A stretch of 64,000 nt of DNA, from positions 1 to 64,000 of the forward strand of contig JAFVRO010000019.1 in assembly GCA_017504205.1 (NCBI GenBank). The letters run 5' to 3'. Under the pieces are notes generated by a model that saw only the letters and a list, made by a program, of their open reading frames with translations, was not told the DNA's origin and did not search any database. The stretch comes from Clostridia bacterium (lineage in GTDB: Bacteria > Bacillota > Clostridia > Oscillospirales > CAG-272). The position numbers and the translations under genes were made by a program. Shown piece by piece: positions 44,350-53,812 of the stretch (its first letter is position 1; each line of letters starts with the position of its first letter).

Positions 44350-45063
44350 TCACGGATTCAATTCAGTGCCGATATGCTCGCCCATAACAATTTTATATAT
44401 ATTATTGGGCTCAGCCAGACCGAAGGCAAATCCTTTGATGCCGTTTGCCAAACAGAATGCGGCTGCAGCAAGATCGATTGCTTTAAGATTATCCTTGAGT
44501 ATACGCGAGTACGAAAGCTCGTCGTATTTTATAGCATCGGGGTTTTTGTTGGGGTCATCGGTATAAATGCCGTCAATATTCTTTGCGAAAAGGACGGCGT
44601 CTGCACCTATCTCTGCGGCTCTGAGGGCTGCGGCTGTGTCTGTAGTAAAGTACGGTGAGCCAGTGCCGCCTGCAACTATAACCACTTTTCCTTCGGATAG
44701 GTACTGCTTTGCCTTGAAGGGATCGAACGCCTCTGCAAATCCTGTAACCTGCGGAGGTGCCATCACGACGGACGGAATACCCGCCTCTGTGAGTGCCTGA
44801 GAGACTGCCAAGGAATTGATCGTTGTGGCCAACATACCCATACGGTCTGCAAGACTTTGATCCATATCGGACGATCCCTGTCTTCCGCGCCATATATTTC
44901 CTGCACCTATAACGATAGCGATCTCTGTGCCGCAATCGAGGCACTTTCTGACGGTTCCCGTAATAGTTGAGAGAAATTCGAAGCTGATTACTTCATTTTG
45001 GGTTTTGATTGCTTCGCCTGAAAGCTTAAGCAGTATTCTTTTGAATTTAGGGGTAGATTGCAT
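44350..45063 (-). CDS. pyrH: UMP kinase
   Basis: Amino-acid-kinase-fold enzyme phosphorylating UMP to UDP. 237 residues with KRILLKLSGEAI at the start, the GAGNIWRGRQGSS loop, MGMLATTINSLAV, and the ATP region GTGSPYFTTDTAAALRAAEI. It is the first gene of the eight-gene block, with TTGGAGG before the ATG and a promoter at 45114-45142. Confidence 0.97.
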   Translation of the reverse strand: MQSTPKFKRILLKLSGEAIKTQNEVISFEFLSTITGTVRKCLDCGTEIAIVIGAGNIWRGRQGSSDMDQSLADRMGMLATTINSLAVSQALTEAGIPSVVMAPPQVTGFAEAFDPFKAKQYLSEGKVVIVAGGTGSPYFTTDTAAALRAAEIGADAVLFAKNIDGIYTDDPNKNPDAIKYDELSYSRILKDNLKAIDLAAAAFCLANGIKGFAFGLAEPNNIYKIVMGEHIGTELNP

Positions 45064-45113
45064 GTGACGGCCTCCAACGGTATAGAAAATTCGTTATTAA
45101 TATTTCTCTTTAT

Positions 45114-45142
45114 ATTTTACCTTATTTAATTGATTTTGTAAA
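45114..45142 (-). promoter_or_regulatory. Sigma-A promoter of the pyrH block
   Basis: Minus strand TTTACA (45137-45142), 17 bases, TAAAAT (45114-45119), with a leader of about 45 bases. Confidence 0.6.
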
Positions 45143-45210
45143 TATGAGAATTGTATTTTTTTTGTAAAATCGGAAAAAAAGTATGATGAATTTTTATCCG
45201 CCCGATATTT

Positions 45211-47697
45211 TTACAGTTTTTGAAGCTTTGCGTAAGATGCCATAAGCTTTTTTATGCCTGCGTTATCGAACATTATTTCGTAGATAACGTCTACACCTGC
45301 GGGGGTCACGGAAATAACTGTTCCCTCACCGAACGTGATATGCTTTACACGGTCACCTGCGGAAAGCTTTTCGGCGGCATAGGAGCGTCGAGGTGCGGCG
45401 GGTGACGGTTTAGCGGAAGAGGTCGGAGACGTGCGTGGGGTAGGACGTGTTGGGGCAGTATCCGGGGCATCGTAGTAAACAGTTTTTTTGGGACGGTTAT
45501 AGTCTGTCCTTTCATAACCGCCGCGATAGGCGCTTCCAAATCCGTCACGGTAGCCGTAGGATTGTGAGGCGCGTGGCTGAGGCTTTGGCGCATCGGTAAA
45601 TTCAGGAGGTATCTCCTTGAGAAATCTTGATGTCGGGTTATATGAGGTTCTGCCCCACAATAGTCTTTGCTCTGCAGAAAGCAGGTAGAGCTCGCTTTTG
45701 GCGCGGGTGATGGCAACGTATGCCAAACGTCTTTCCTCCTCAATGGCGGAAGGGCCGTCAGTTATCGTCTGCATTCCGGGGAAGATACCGTCCTCCATTC
45801 CGGGAAGAAAGACGACGGGAAACTCAAGACCCTTTGCACTATGTATCGTCATCATTACGACTGCGTCGGCGTTTTCGTCGTATTTATCAACGTCTGCGAC
45901 GAGGGCATTTTCCTCAAGGAAGCCCACAAGGGACGGGGTATCCGTTGAGTGAATATAGTCGATAACACCCGACACAAACTCATCGAGGTTATCAAGTCTG
46001 TCCTTCTCTTCTTCGCCCTTTTCCACGATCGACTGCCTGTAACCCGAGCGGTCGAGTGTTGCTCTTACGAGGGCGTCAAGTTCAATACTTTCGGAAAGTG
46101 CAGAAAGCTCGTTTATAAGCCCTGCGAACTCAATCAAAGGCTTCGCGCTTTTTTTAAGTGCGACGTATTCGTCGGCATGCTCCATTATCCAGAACATTGT
46201 TTTGCCGTGATAGTCGGCAAGCTCCTCGATTGCGGCAAGGGTTTTAGCACCGATCTTGCGAGCAGGCTTATTAATAATACGCTTCAGTCTTTCACGGTCA
46301 TTTCGGTTATTGATAATCTGAAGGTAGGCGGTAATATCGCGTATCTCTTCTCTATCGTTAAATCTTGTACCGCCGAGCATTCTGTAAGGGATGCCGCTTC
46401 TTGCAAAAGCTCGTTCTATTGCGCTTGACTGTGCGTTCGTTCTGTAAAGTATAGCATAATCCTTGAAGCTATGCGCGCCGGTGCGGACGCTTCTTGTGAT
46501 TATATCGAGGATATATCTTGCTTCGTCGTTCTGGTCATTCAGGGAACGGACTGTAATTTTTGCTCCGCCTTTTTTGGAAGTGCGCAGTGTTTTTTTATGT
46601 CTGCCAACGTTATTGGCAATAACTGCATTTGCGGCACCGAGGATGGTATCGGTAGAACGGTAGTTCTGTTCGAGCTTTACAATTCTGGCGTCGGGGTAGG
46701 ATTTATCAAAATTAAGTATGTTTTCGATCACGGCTCCGCGGAAGCTGTAAATACTCTGATCATCATCACCGACCACCATGAGATTTCTGTATCCGTTTGC
46801 AAACAGACACGAAAGCTCAAGCTGAGCCTTATTGGTATCCTGGAACTCGTCTATGCAGACATAGCGAAATTTTTTCTGATAGTATGCTCTGACGTCGGGA
46901 AAATCGCGCAAAAGCAGAACGGTGTTCATAATGATATCATCAAAATCCATTGCGTTTGACTCTGCAAGTCGTTTTTGGTAAGCGGCGTAGACCTTGGCGA
47001 TCAGCTTGATTTTATACTCTGCAAGTGAGCCTTGCGCGGTTGCAAGATATGCGTCGGGTGAAAGCAGGTTCTCCTTGGCGCGGCTTATTGCGTTTATTAC
47101 TGATTTGAGTGGCAGGGATTTTTCATCGATATTGCATTCTTTAATAGCGGATGAAATAGCCTTTTTGGTATCCTCGGTATCGTACACGGAAAAGCCTGCT
47201 TCATAACCGAGCTTTGCGCCGTGGACGCGGAGAATCCGCATACATACGGAGTGAAATGTACCCGCCCAGACGTCCTTGGCGATCTCGGGATCGTCGAGGG
47301 TGGAGGCAAGCCTTAACTTGATCTCGTTTGCGGCTTTATTGGTAAAGGTAATTGCGAGGATATTCCACGGTGCGCAGGGGTTTTCCGCAAATGAAGCCAT
47401 AAGCAAGGGGTCGGGGGTATCATCCGATCTTGCGTAGGATTCAAGCATACGGACGTACTCCTCGTCAAGCTCCAGGAGCTCGGGGATATCGTCCGACATA
47501 TAGGCATTACCGTATTTGATTATAAAAGCTATTCGTCTTACAAGAACGGTGGTTTTTCCGCTCCCTGCTCCTGCTAGTATGAGCAGTGGGTTATTAACGG
47601 TAAAAACCGCTTCCCTTTGCTCGGGGTTAAGGTCGCGGTACATTCTGTTAAAGAGTGTACGCTTAGCGTTATTATATCGTTTGATCAGATCGGTCAT
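45211..47697 (-). CDS. pcrA: ATP-dependent DNA helicase PcrA/UvrD
   Basis: 828-residue superfamily 1A helicase used in repair, replication restart and removal of RecA filaments. Motifs: Walker A AGAGSGKTTVLVRR, motif Ia ITFTNKAANEIK, Walker B region CIDEFQDTNKAQLEL, GDDDQSIYSFRGA, QNYRST, and VFLPGMEDGIFP late in the protein. About 100 residues at the end are Pro/Arg/Ser/Thr-rich and disordered, followed by a Tudor-like PcrA tail (GDRVKHITFGEGTVISV) that can touch RNA polymerase. GGAG precedes the ATG. The Asn/Gln-rich peptide gene lies 84 bp upstream on the same strand. Confidence 0.96.
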   Translation of the reverse strand: MTDLIKRYNNAKRTLFNRMYRDLNPEQREAVFTVNNPLLILAGAGSGKTTVLVRRIAFIIKYGNAYMSDDIPELLELDEEYVRMLESYARSDDTPDPLLMASFAENPCAPWNILAITFTNKAANEIKLRLASTLDDPEIAKDVWAGTFHSVCMRILRVHGAKLGYEAGFSVYDTEDTKKAISSAIKECNIDEKSLPLKSVINAISRAKENLLSPDAYLATAQGSLAEYKIKLIAKVYAAYQKRLAESNAMDFDDIIMNTVLLLRDFPDVRAYYQKKFRYVCIDEFQDTNKAQLELSCLFANGYRNLMVVGDDDQSIYSFRGAVIENILNFDKSYPDARIVKLEQNYRSTDTILGAANAVIANNVGRHKKTLRTSKKGGAKITVRSLNDQNDEARYILDIITRSVRTGAHSFKDYAILYRTNAQSSAIERAFARSGIPYRMLGGTRFNDREEIRDITAYLQIINNRNDRERLKRIINKPARKIGAKTLAAIEELADYHGKTMFWIMEHADEYVALKKSAKPLIEFAGLINELSALSESIELDALVRATLDRSGYRQSIVEKGEEEKDRLDNLDEFVSGVIDYIHSTDTPSLVGFLEENALVADVDKYDENADAVVMMTIHSAKGLEFPVVFLPGMEDGIFPGMQTITDGPSAIEEERRLAYVAITRAKSELYLLSAEQRLLWGRTSYNPTSRFLKEIPPEFTDAPKPQPRASQSYGYRDGFGSAYRGGYERTDYNRPKKTVYYDAPDTAPTRPTPRTSPTSSAKPSPAAPRRSYAAEKLSAGDRVKHITFGEGTVISVTPAGVDVIYEIMFDNAGIKKLMASYAKLQKL

Positions 47698-47781
47698 ATT
47701 TACTCCATTTAATGAAAGTCAAACGGAGCCGCCGTGTGGCAACCCCGTCTGCAGGATATTTTACAAGGCCTTTGCCATGCG

Positions 47782-47919
47782 TTACTGCTCCTGTGAATCC
47801 TTGGACTGACTCTTGTTGCAGTTCTGTTTGTTCTGGCTATTCTGCTTATTCTGATTGTTCTGGGTCTGTTGATTGTTCTGATTATTTTTATTATTCTGGT
47901 TGCTCTGATTGTTCTGCAT
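47782..47919 (-). CDS. Asn/Gln-rich 45-residue peptide
   Basis: A short gene too small for usual ORF calling. From ATG 47917-47919 it encodes 45 residues, of which about two-thirds are Asn or Gln, with scattered Lys and Ser and a single Cys at residue 34; the end is DSQEQ. The ribosome site is excellent: AAAGGAGAT, then four A. Function is unknown. Low-complexity Asn/Gln-rich small proteins include gamma-type small acid-soluble spore proteins, which is one possibility, but no SASP motif is evident. A sequence resembling a forespore promoter lies 50-80 bp upstream, and pcrA follows downstream. Confidence 0.65.
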   Translation of the reverse strand: MQNNQSNQNNKNNQNNQQTQNNQNKQNSQNKQNCNKSQSKDSQEQ

Positions 47920-47949
47920 TTTTATCTCCTTTATAGAACGCAGTGATAT

Positions 47950-47963
47950 TAGCCCGTGGGCTA
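47950..47963. other. 14-bp perfect palindrome
   Basis: TAGCCC-GT-GGGCTA lies between the 516-residue membrane protein and the Asn/Gln-rich peptide gene. It is too short and has no T-run to be a sure terminator. The rest of the 320-bp gap (47698-48018) holds the peptide gene and, at 47970-47999, a possible sporulation promoter. Confidence 0.35.
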
Positions 47964-48018
47964 CACGGTTATTATCGGCAAATCAGGAAAGGAATATGCA
48001 GAAATGAAGAAAAAAGGA

Positions 48019-49569
48019 TCAGTAGAGATATCTCTGTTTGATCTGGTAAAAGATCTCGTTGATCGCGCTATAAATGAAGCCTACGGCGAATGCGGATATA
48101 ACGAAGTCAAGGAACCAAAATCCGCTTGGGACAGTATCTCTCAAAAAGGTTGACAGGCGCGGATGCGCTTTGATAAATTCCTGTGAAAGGAAGGTATGCT
48201 TCGTCTGATACTGCTTCAAAAAATCGTATACTACGGCAGTAACTGCGGCAATTGCGGAAAATACGCACACGCGTGTAAGCATTCCCTTGAGTTCCCGACA
48301 AAGTACAAGGTGCTGACTATCGGCAAACTCGTTATTATCAAGCTTGGAAATATATCCGCAGTGACCGGTTATGATATCATACAAGACGGCGCAGAGTGCA
48401 AATATTGCGGCAAAAAACAGTATATTTTCAAGCAAGGTGGAGGTACACATTCTCATATAGTGGTCATATGCTTCCTCGCTTTTGAAAACAGCCTCAAAAA
48501 CGGCGTGGAGCTTATTGAAGTTGTAGTTTATCAGAGATGCTGCGAGACTTACGGCACCGTAAGCTACGGTTACTCCAATTGCTATATTTCTCTTTTTCAC
48601 GTTGACGTAGGGGGAGAGCAACAGCAATGCGACGATTGCGAAAACGGCGTATATACAATCGGGGAGGATATTATTATATGATACATAGAAATCGATCAGG
48701 AAAAATGCCGCAAGCTTGAGAAATGTAAAAGCAAGTCCGAAGCGGCGGACGGTAAAGAGTCCTTTATTGGTTTCGATCTCGTTTTTATACTTTAAGTCAA
48801 GTCCTTTATACAGTGCGTTATCCTTTTTGATAAAGCAGACGTATCTGATAAATTTTACAAGCCAGACAGTTCCTATGACGAGCATGACTGTCACGGCAAC
48901 AAAGCGGAAGAGTCCGATATAATCGTAGAGATCTATGGTATTTCCGGTTTCATCATAAGTATCACTTGTAAGCACGGAAAACTCGGGGAGTGCGCTGAGC
49001 ACCGTTTTACTTACAACAAAGAACAGGGTAAATGAGGATGTACGCTCGGTAAGATTTTTAGCGTCACGGCGCACCTTTCTTATTCTGTTGCTTTTGATCG
49101 GGTAGAGATAGAAGAACGCCCGTGTGCCACCGTTCCGGGTGGAAAGATAGGTAATACCTTCAAAAAGATTTTTATACGCGGGCACCAACAATATGAGTTC
49201 AACCACTCCGAAAACACAAGGGTAAAGAAGCAAGGAATACGGGCGCATATAATCGTCCGTAACGCCGAAGAGAAGCAACAGTGAGATAAGCTTCGCTCCA
49301 CTGACGTAGATCATCAGAAGGAAACGCTTTCTTGCCTCCTCCATTTTATCGTTAATATCTGCAAATCGCTTAAGGGCAACGGTTATAAGCAGATAAGCGA
49401 CTATATCCGGAAGGACGTCAAGTACGGCAAAGTCGGGGTTAAACAAAAATATTGCGGCAAAAGCAAGCAATCCCAGACGGAATTTATGCTCACGGGAGGA
49501 ATCTGCATCTGATAACTGCTCATTTTTTCTTGCATTAAGATCAGTGTCAATAAGCCTCTCTCTTCTCAT
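48019..49569 (-). CDS. Uncharacterised polytopic membrane protein
   Basis: 516 residues with roughly 10 hydrophobic segments, starting after a charged 30-residue N-terminus. No catalytic or transport signature is recognised. A basic loop near residue 160 (SNRIRKVRRDAKNL) and a long central loop are the main soluble parts. GGAGC precedes the ATG. It follows the 244-residue membrane protein by 28 bp on the same strand, and both sit downstream of secA, so they may form one unit. Function unknown. Confidence 0.7.
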   Translation of the reverse strand: MRRERLIDTDLNARKNEQLSDADSSREHKFRLGLLAFAAIFLFNPDFAVLDVLPDIVAYLLITVALKRFADINDKMEEARKRFLLMIYVSGAKLISLLLLFGVTDDYMRPYSLLLYPCVFGVVELILLVPAYKNLFEGITYLSTRNGGTRAFFYLYPIKSNRIRKVRRDAKNLTERTSSFTLFFVVSKTVLSALPEFSVLTSDTYDETGNTIDLYDYIGLFRFVAVTVMLVIGTVWLVKFIRYVCFIKKDNALYKGLDLKYKNEIETNKGLFTVRRFGLAFTFLKLAAFFLIDFYVSYNNILPDCIYAVFAIVALLLLSPYVNVKKRNIAIGVTVAYGAVSLAASLINYNFNKLHAVFEAVFKSEEAYDHYMRMCTSTLLENILFFAAIFALCAVLYDIITGHCGYISKLDNNEFADSQHLVLCRELKGMLTRVCVFSAIAAVTAVVYDFLKQYQTKHTFLSQEFIKAHPRLSTFLRDTVPSGFWFLDFVISAFAVGFIYSAINEIFYQIKQRYLY

Positions 49570-49597
49570 AGCTTGCTCCTTTCTTTAAGTTGTTTGA

Positions 49598-50332
49598 TCA
49601 TTTTTTCTTTTTACCGGTAGGTTTGTTAGTACGCAGTTGTCGCGCAATTCGGCGGTTATCCCGGTATTCGCGGTATCTGCGTACTCTTTCGTCTGCCGCT
49701 TTTTGCTCTTTTCTTGCGGTTTCGCGGCGGAAGTTATCAATGAATTCTATTCCTGACTCCCGTATCGGCATATCCTCGTCACCCTGAGGACAAATAAATG
49801 CATAGCATGAATAAAGGAGGATACAGTCAAGTACGGTAAAGCTGAGCTTGAGCAAAAGCAGAAGGACGGTCATTATCTGTTTTGCTGTTAAGTTATATTC
49901 GATTGGAATGAGCCAAAACAGTGCAAGTGCGTAATATGCGCAGACGAAAATGCGGTTACGCACTGCGGCGATCTTTTGCTTATCAAGTTCGAGATCGGAC
50001 GTAATACTGATCAGTGCCTTGAAAAGCAGTATATGGAATACTATACACGCTACATATCCGACCACCTCAACTGCAGTACTGACGGTTTGAGTAATAAACG
50101 GAAGCGGAAAACCGATGACGTCGGAGGCAAGTCTTGCGGTAAAACAGGCCTCTACGAGTATATACGGAATAAGGGGGAATACGGGATAAAGGAAAAATCT
50201 ATTATAAGCCTTAAGCTTGAAAAGTCCGTTAATCATAAGTGCACATCCAAGCAGCATAATGCCGTGACTATAATTACTGAAGCTCATCATAAAAGTCATG
50301 AAGTAGCCGATAAAAAGCCATCCAAATCCCAT
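49598..50332 (-). CDS. Uncharacterised membrane protein with basic C-terminal tail
   Basis: 244 residues from ATG 50332, which follows AAAGGAGG; a TTG/ATG further upstream is less likely. About six hydrophobic segments fill residues 1-190. The last 50 residues are strongly basic (ending TNKPTGKKKK) and probably cytoplasmic. No family recognised. It lies 42 bp after secA and 28 bp before the next membrane protein gene, suggesting co-transcription and perhaps a shared complex. Confidence 0.7.
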   Translation of the reverse strand: MGFGWLFIGYFMTFMMSFSNYSHGIMLLGCALMINGLFKLKAYNRFFLYPVFPLIPYILVEACFTARLASDVIGFPLPFITQTVSTAVEVVGYVACIVFHILLFKALISITSDLELDKQKIAAVRNRIFVCAYYALALFWLIPIEYNLTAKQIMTVLLLLLKLSFTVLDCILLYSCYAFICPQGDEDMPIRESGIEFIDNFRRETARKEQKAADERVRRYREYRDNRRIARQLRTNKPTGKKKK

Positions 50333-50374
50333 ATTTTTGCCTCCTTTACACAATATCAGTTATCTTTATTCGAG

Positions 50375-53125
50375 TTAAACTCTTGTACCGTTTGCTCCGC
50401 AGCAGTTCTTATACTTTTTGCCTGAACCGCAGGGACAGGGATCGTTTCTGCCTATTTTGGCGGATTTTCTGACTACGGTCTTCTTTTTGGGATCAACCGA
50501 GCCGTCCTCTCCTGTATCGAGGGGATTTGCGATCTGTACTCTTTCGATTGCCTGCGGACGCGGGAATACGGAAAGAATTTTGCGCACGGTGTTTTCTTTG
50601 ATCTCCTCAATCATCTGATCGAACATTTCGGCGCCCTCTAAGCGATACATCATAGTGGGGTCTCTTTGAGCGTAAGCCTGAAGTCCGACGGTGGATTTGA
50701 GATCATCCATTGCGTCGATATGCTCCATCCACGCGCGGTCAACGTTTTCAAGAAGTATTGCTCTTTCGACCTCTCTGAACACTTCAGCGCCGAAGAGTAT
50801 CTCCTTGCTCTTATAGATATCGAGAGCCTTTTCCACGAGTGTGTCCACGATATCGTCACGTTTAAGAGATCTGAGTTCTTCTTCGGTATATTTCAGATCA
50901 TCCTCGGTGCAGAGATATCCGAGAAGCTGAGCTCTTATAGCATCGATATTCCAATGCTCAGGCTCGTCTGCGGAGGTCGAGCCCTCTACGATAGACTCGA
51001 TGAAGGAACGGATCATATTAGTCACGGTATCTGTGATATCCTTGCAATCAAGAACCTGGCTTCTCTGTCCGTAGATGACATTTCTCTGTTGATTCATAAC
51101 GTCATCATAGGTAAGGACGTTTTTACGGCGGTGGAAGTTCTGATCCTCAATTCTCTTCTGTGCGCTTTCGACTGCGTTAGAGAGTATTTTGGCGTCTATC
51201 GGAACATCGTCGCCGAGTTTAAGTGCTTCGATAAGTCCCATTATTCTTTCGGAGCCAAACAGGCACATAAGATCGTCCTCGAGTGAGATAAAGAATCTTG
51301 ATTCACCCGGGTCACCCTGTCTGCCCGAGCGTCCTCTCAGCTGGTTATCTATGCGGCGGCTTTCGTGTCTTTCGGTTCCGAGGATGAAGAGTCCGCCTGC
51401 GGCTCTGACCTTCTCGGCTTCGGGGGCTATCTCCGCCTTAAAGCGTGCGTAAAGCTCCTCGTAGGTGCGTCTTGCCTCAAGAATTGCGGGATCGTCGGTG
51501 TTGGAAAATCCGTTTGCCTCGGCAATAAGCTCCTCGGGGATGCCCATTTTGCGCATTTCGGTTTTTGCCATGAATTCCGGATTACCGCCGAGCATAATAT
51601 CGGTTCCGCGTCCTGCCATATTTGTGGAGATAGTTACGGCACCGAATTTGCCTGCCTGAGCGACGATCTCTGCCTCCTTCTCGTGATATTTTGCGTTAAG
51701 GACGGTGTGAGGTATTCCCTCCTTGCGAAGTCTTGCGGAAAGCTCCTCGGACTTATCAATGGAGATAGTACCGACGAGAACGGGTTGTCCCTTGGCATAG
51801 CATGCCTTTATCTGCTCGATGATGGCGTTATATTTTCCCTTTATGCTCTTATAGACTACGTCGTTATTGTCGATCCTTATCATCGGCTTATTTGTGGGGA
51901 TCTCGATAACGTCGAGATTATATATTTCGCGGAATTCAAGCTCCTCGGTGAGTGCGGTACCGGTCATACCTGAGAGCTTGCGGTACATTCTGAAATAGTT
52001 CTGGAAGGTGATGGTTGCAAGAGTTTTATTCTCGCGTTCGATCTTTACGCCCTCCTTTGCCTCGATAGCCTGATGCAGACCGTTGGAATAGCGGCGTCCG
52101 GGCATAATACGGCCTGTGAAGGCGTCAACTATCATAACTCCGTTTTCGTTAACGACATATTCGACGTCGCGGTGCATTACACCATAGGCGCGGATAGCCT
52201 GGTTGATATGATGGTATAGCGTAGAGTTTTCAGGATCGGTAAGCTTTTCGATTCCGAAGTACTGCTCTGCCTTCTGTGCGCCGCGTGAGGTAAGGATCAC
52301 CTGATTATCCTTTTCGTTGACTATATAGTCGGCGTCCTCTGAGAGGGTATCGTAGTCGGCCTTGGAATCGACCTCTTTGATAACGAACTTTTTAAGTCTG
52401 CGGACGAATTTATCAACGCGCTCGTAAATATCGGTGGACTTTTCGCCTGCGCCTGAAATAATAAGGGGCGTTCTTGCCTCGTCAACAAGAATTGAGTCGA
52501 CCTCGTCAACGATAGCGAATGCGTGTCCTCTTTGCACCATTCTTTCTTTATACACGACCATATTGTCTCTGAGGTAGTCAAAGCCGAGCTCATTGTTGGT
52601 GCCGTAGAGAATATCGCAATTATAGGCGTCCTGCTTTTCCTGTGTTGACTGACCGTGGAATACAAGTCCCGTGCTAAGTCCCATAAAGCCGTACACTCTA
52701 CCCATTTCCTCGCTGTCGCGGCGGGCAAGATATTCGTTTACGGTTACTATGTGAACGCCTTCGCCTGTGAGAGCGTTAAGGTATGCGGGCATGGTTGCCA
52801 CGAGGGTCTTTCCTTCGCCAGTTTTCATTTCTGCGATACGCCCCTGATGCAGCACTATTCCGCCGATGAGCTGAACTCGGTAGGGGCGTTTGCCGAGTAC
52901 GCGCCACGCCGCCTCGCGTACTGCGGCGAATGCCTCGGGGAGAATATCGTCGAGTGTTTTTCCGTTTGCAAGCTGCTCCTTGAATATAGCGGTCATCCCC
53001 CGGAGGTCGAAGTCCGACATAGCGGAATATTTTTCTGCAAGTGCCTCGATAGTATCGACGGTTGAGTTTATTTTTTTGATCTGTCTTTGGCTATACGTGC
53101 CGAAGATCTTATTTATAAGTCCCAT
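50375..53125 (-). CDS. secA: Preprotein translocase ATPase SecA
   Basis: 916-residue motor that drives secreted proteins through SecYEG. N-terminal Walker A MKTGEGKTLVATMPAYLNAL, Walker B with FAIVDEVDSILVDEARTPL, the preprotein-binding domain, the second ATPase half (TNMAGRGTDIMLGGNPE, QLRGRSGRQGDPGESRFF), and a C-terminal SEC-C zinc motif NDPCPCGSGKKYKNCC. All elements are present and length is slightly above the Bacillus form (841). GGAGGA is close to the ATG. Confidence 0.97.
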   Translation of the reverse strand: MGLINKIFGTYSQRQIKKINSTVDTIEALAEKYSAMSDFDLRGMTAIFKEQLANGKTLDDILPEAFAAVREAAWRVLGKRPYRVQLIGGIVLHQGRIAEMKTGEGKTLVATMPAYLNALTGEGVHIVTVNEYLARRDSEEMGRVYGFMGLSTGLVFHGQSTQEKQDAYNCDILYGTNNELGFDYLRDNMVVYKERMVQRGHAFAIVDEVDSILVDEARTPLIISGAGEKSTDIYERVDKFVRRLKKFVIKEVDSKADYDTLSEDADYIVNEKDNQVILTSRGAQKAEQYFGIEKLTDPENSTLYHHINQAIRAYGVMHRDVEYVVNENGVMIVDAFTGRIMPGRRYSNGLHQAIEAKEGVKIERENKTLATITFQNYFRMYRKLSGMTGTALTEELEFREIYNLDVIEIPTNKPMIRIDNNDVVYKSIKGKYNAIIEQIKACYAKGQPVLVGTISIDKSEELSARLRKEGIPHTVLNAKYHEKEAEIVAQAGKFGAVTISTNMAGRGTDIMLGGNPEFMAKTEMRKMGIPEELIAEANGFSNTDDPAILEARRTYEELYARFKAEIAPEAEKVRAAGGLFILGTERHESRRIDNQLRGRSGRQGDPGESRFFISLEDDLMCLFGSERIMGLIEALKLGDDVPIDAKILSNAVESAQKRIEDQNFHRRKNVLTYDDVMNQQRNVIYGQRSQVLDCKDITDTVTNMIRSFIESIVEGSTSADEPEHWNIDAIRAQLLGYLCTEDDLKYTEEELRSLKRDDIVDTLVEKALDIYKSKEILFGAEVFREVERAILLENVDRAWMEHIDAMDDLKSTVGLQAYAQRDPTMMYRLEGAEMFDQMIEEIKENTVRKILSVFPRPQAIERVQIANPLDTGEDGSVDPKKKTVVRKSAKIGRNDPCPCGSGKKYKNCCGANGTRV

Positions 53126-53233
53126 TTATTCCTCCAAACAGGTAATTTTCGTACAATCAGATTTATTATACTACATTAATGTGATTTTTGCCATATCTAT
53201 TTGTAAATTTTTAGATTTCTTTACTTTAAAGTC

Positions 53234-53261
53234 TTGAAAAATCAATAAATTTCAATATAAT
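53234..53261 (+). promoter_or_regulatory. Sigma-A promoter of trmL-mnmA
   Basis: TTGAAA (53234-53239), 16 bases, TATAAT (53256-53261), 38 bp before the trmL ATG. Confidence 0.55.
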
Positions 53262-53298
53262 AATTGTATAAAGTTGTTTTTTTGAGGAAGGACACACT

Positions 53299-53802
53299 AT
53301 GGGAAGGATAAATATCGTTTTGCTTGAGCCTGAGATACCGCAGAATACGGGCAATATTGCGCGCACCTGTGCCGCCACGGGAGCATCCCTGCATCTTATC
53401 AAGCCGTTGGGGTTTGAGATAGATGACACCAAGCTGAAGCGCGCGGGGCTTGACTATTGGCATTTGCTTGACATAACTTACTACGAAGGGCTTGAGGATT
53501 TTTATGCAAAAAATCCGAATGCCAAGGTCTACTATTTTTCGACGAAGGCGCTTTACAATCACACTGAGGCAAGCTATCCCGACGAGGTATACATTATGTT
53601 TGGCAAGGAAAGCCGTGGGTTGCCCGAGGAGCTACTTAAGGCAAACCGTGAGCGGTGCGTGCGCATTCCGATGAGGGATGGGCTTCGGTCCCTGAACCTT
53701 TCAAATTCGGTTGCTATTGCGGTATACGAGGTATTACGTCAGCGCGGATTTGAGGGCTTGCGTGAGGATGGAGAGCTGACGAAATACGGTTGGTTTGATT
53801 AA
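53299..53802 (+). CDS. trmL: tRNA (cytidine/uridine-34-2'-O)-methyltransferase
   Basis: SPOUT-fold enzyme methylating the wobble ribose of certain tRNA-Leu species with S-adenosylmethionine. 167 residues, the standard length. Three SpoU motifs are present: LEPEIPQNTGNIARTCAATG at the start, IMFGKESRGLPEELL in the middle and IPMRDGLRSLNLSNSVAIAV forming the trefoil knot. It ends just before mnmA, whose ribosome site follows the trmL stop, so two tRNA-modifying enzymes share a transcript. Confidence 0.95.
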   Translation: MGRINIVLLEPEIPQNTGNIARTCAATGASLHLIKPLGFEIDDTKLKRAGLDYWHLLDITYYEGLEDFYAKNPNAKVYYFSTKALYNHTEASYPDEVYIMFGKESRGLPEELLKANRERCVRIPMRDGLRSLNLSNSVAIAVYEVLRQRGFEGLREDGELTKYGWFD

Positions 53803-53812
53803 GGAGATTCAA

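Noticed and set aside
47956-48153. Plus-strand 65-codon frame over the end of the membrane protein
   Set aside because: It overlaps the coding end of the 516-residue gene and would require a start within a palindrome without a convincing promoter; composition is ordinary mirror sequence.
48196-48681. Plus-strand 161-codon Cys-rich frame
   Set aside because: Entirely antisense to the 516-residue membrane protein; its Cys and Gly reflect antisense Ala and Thr codons.
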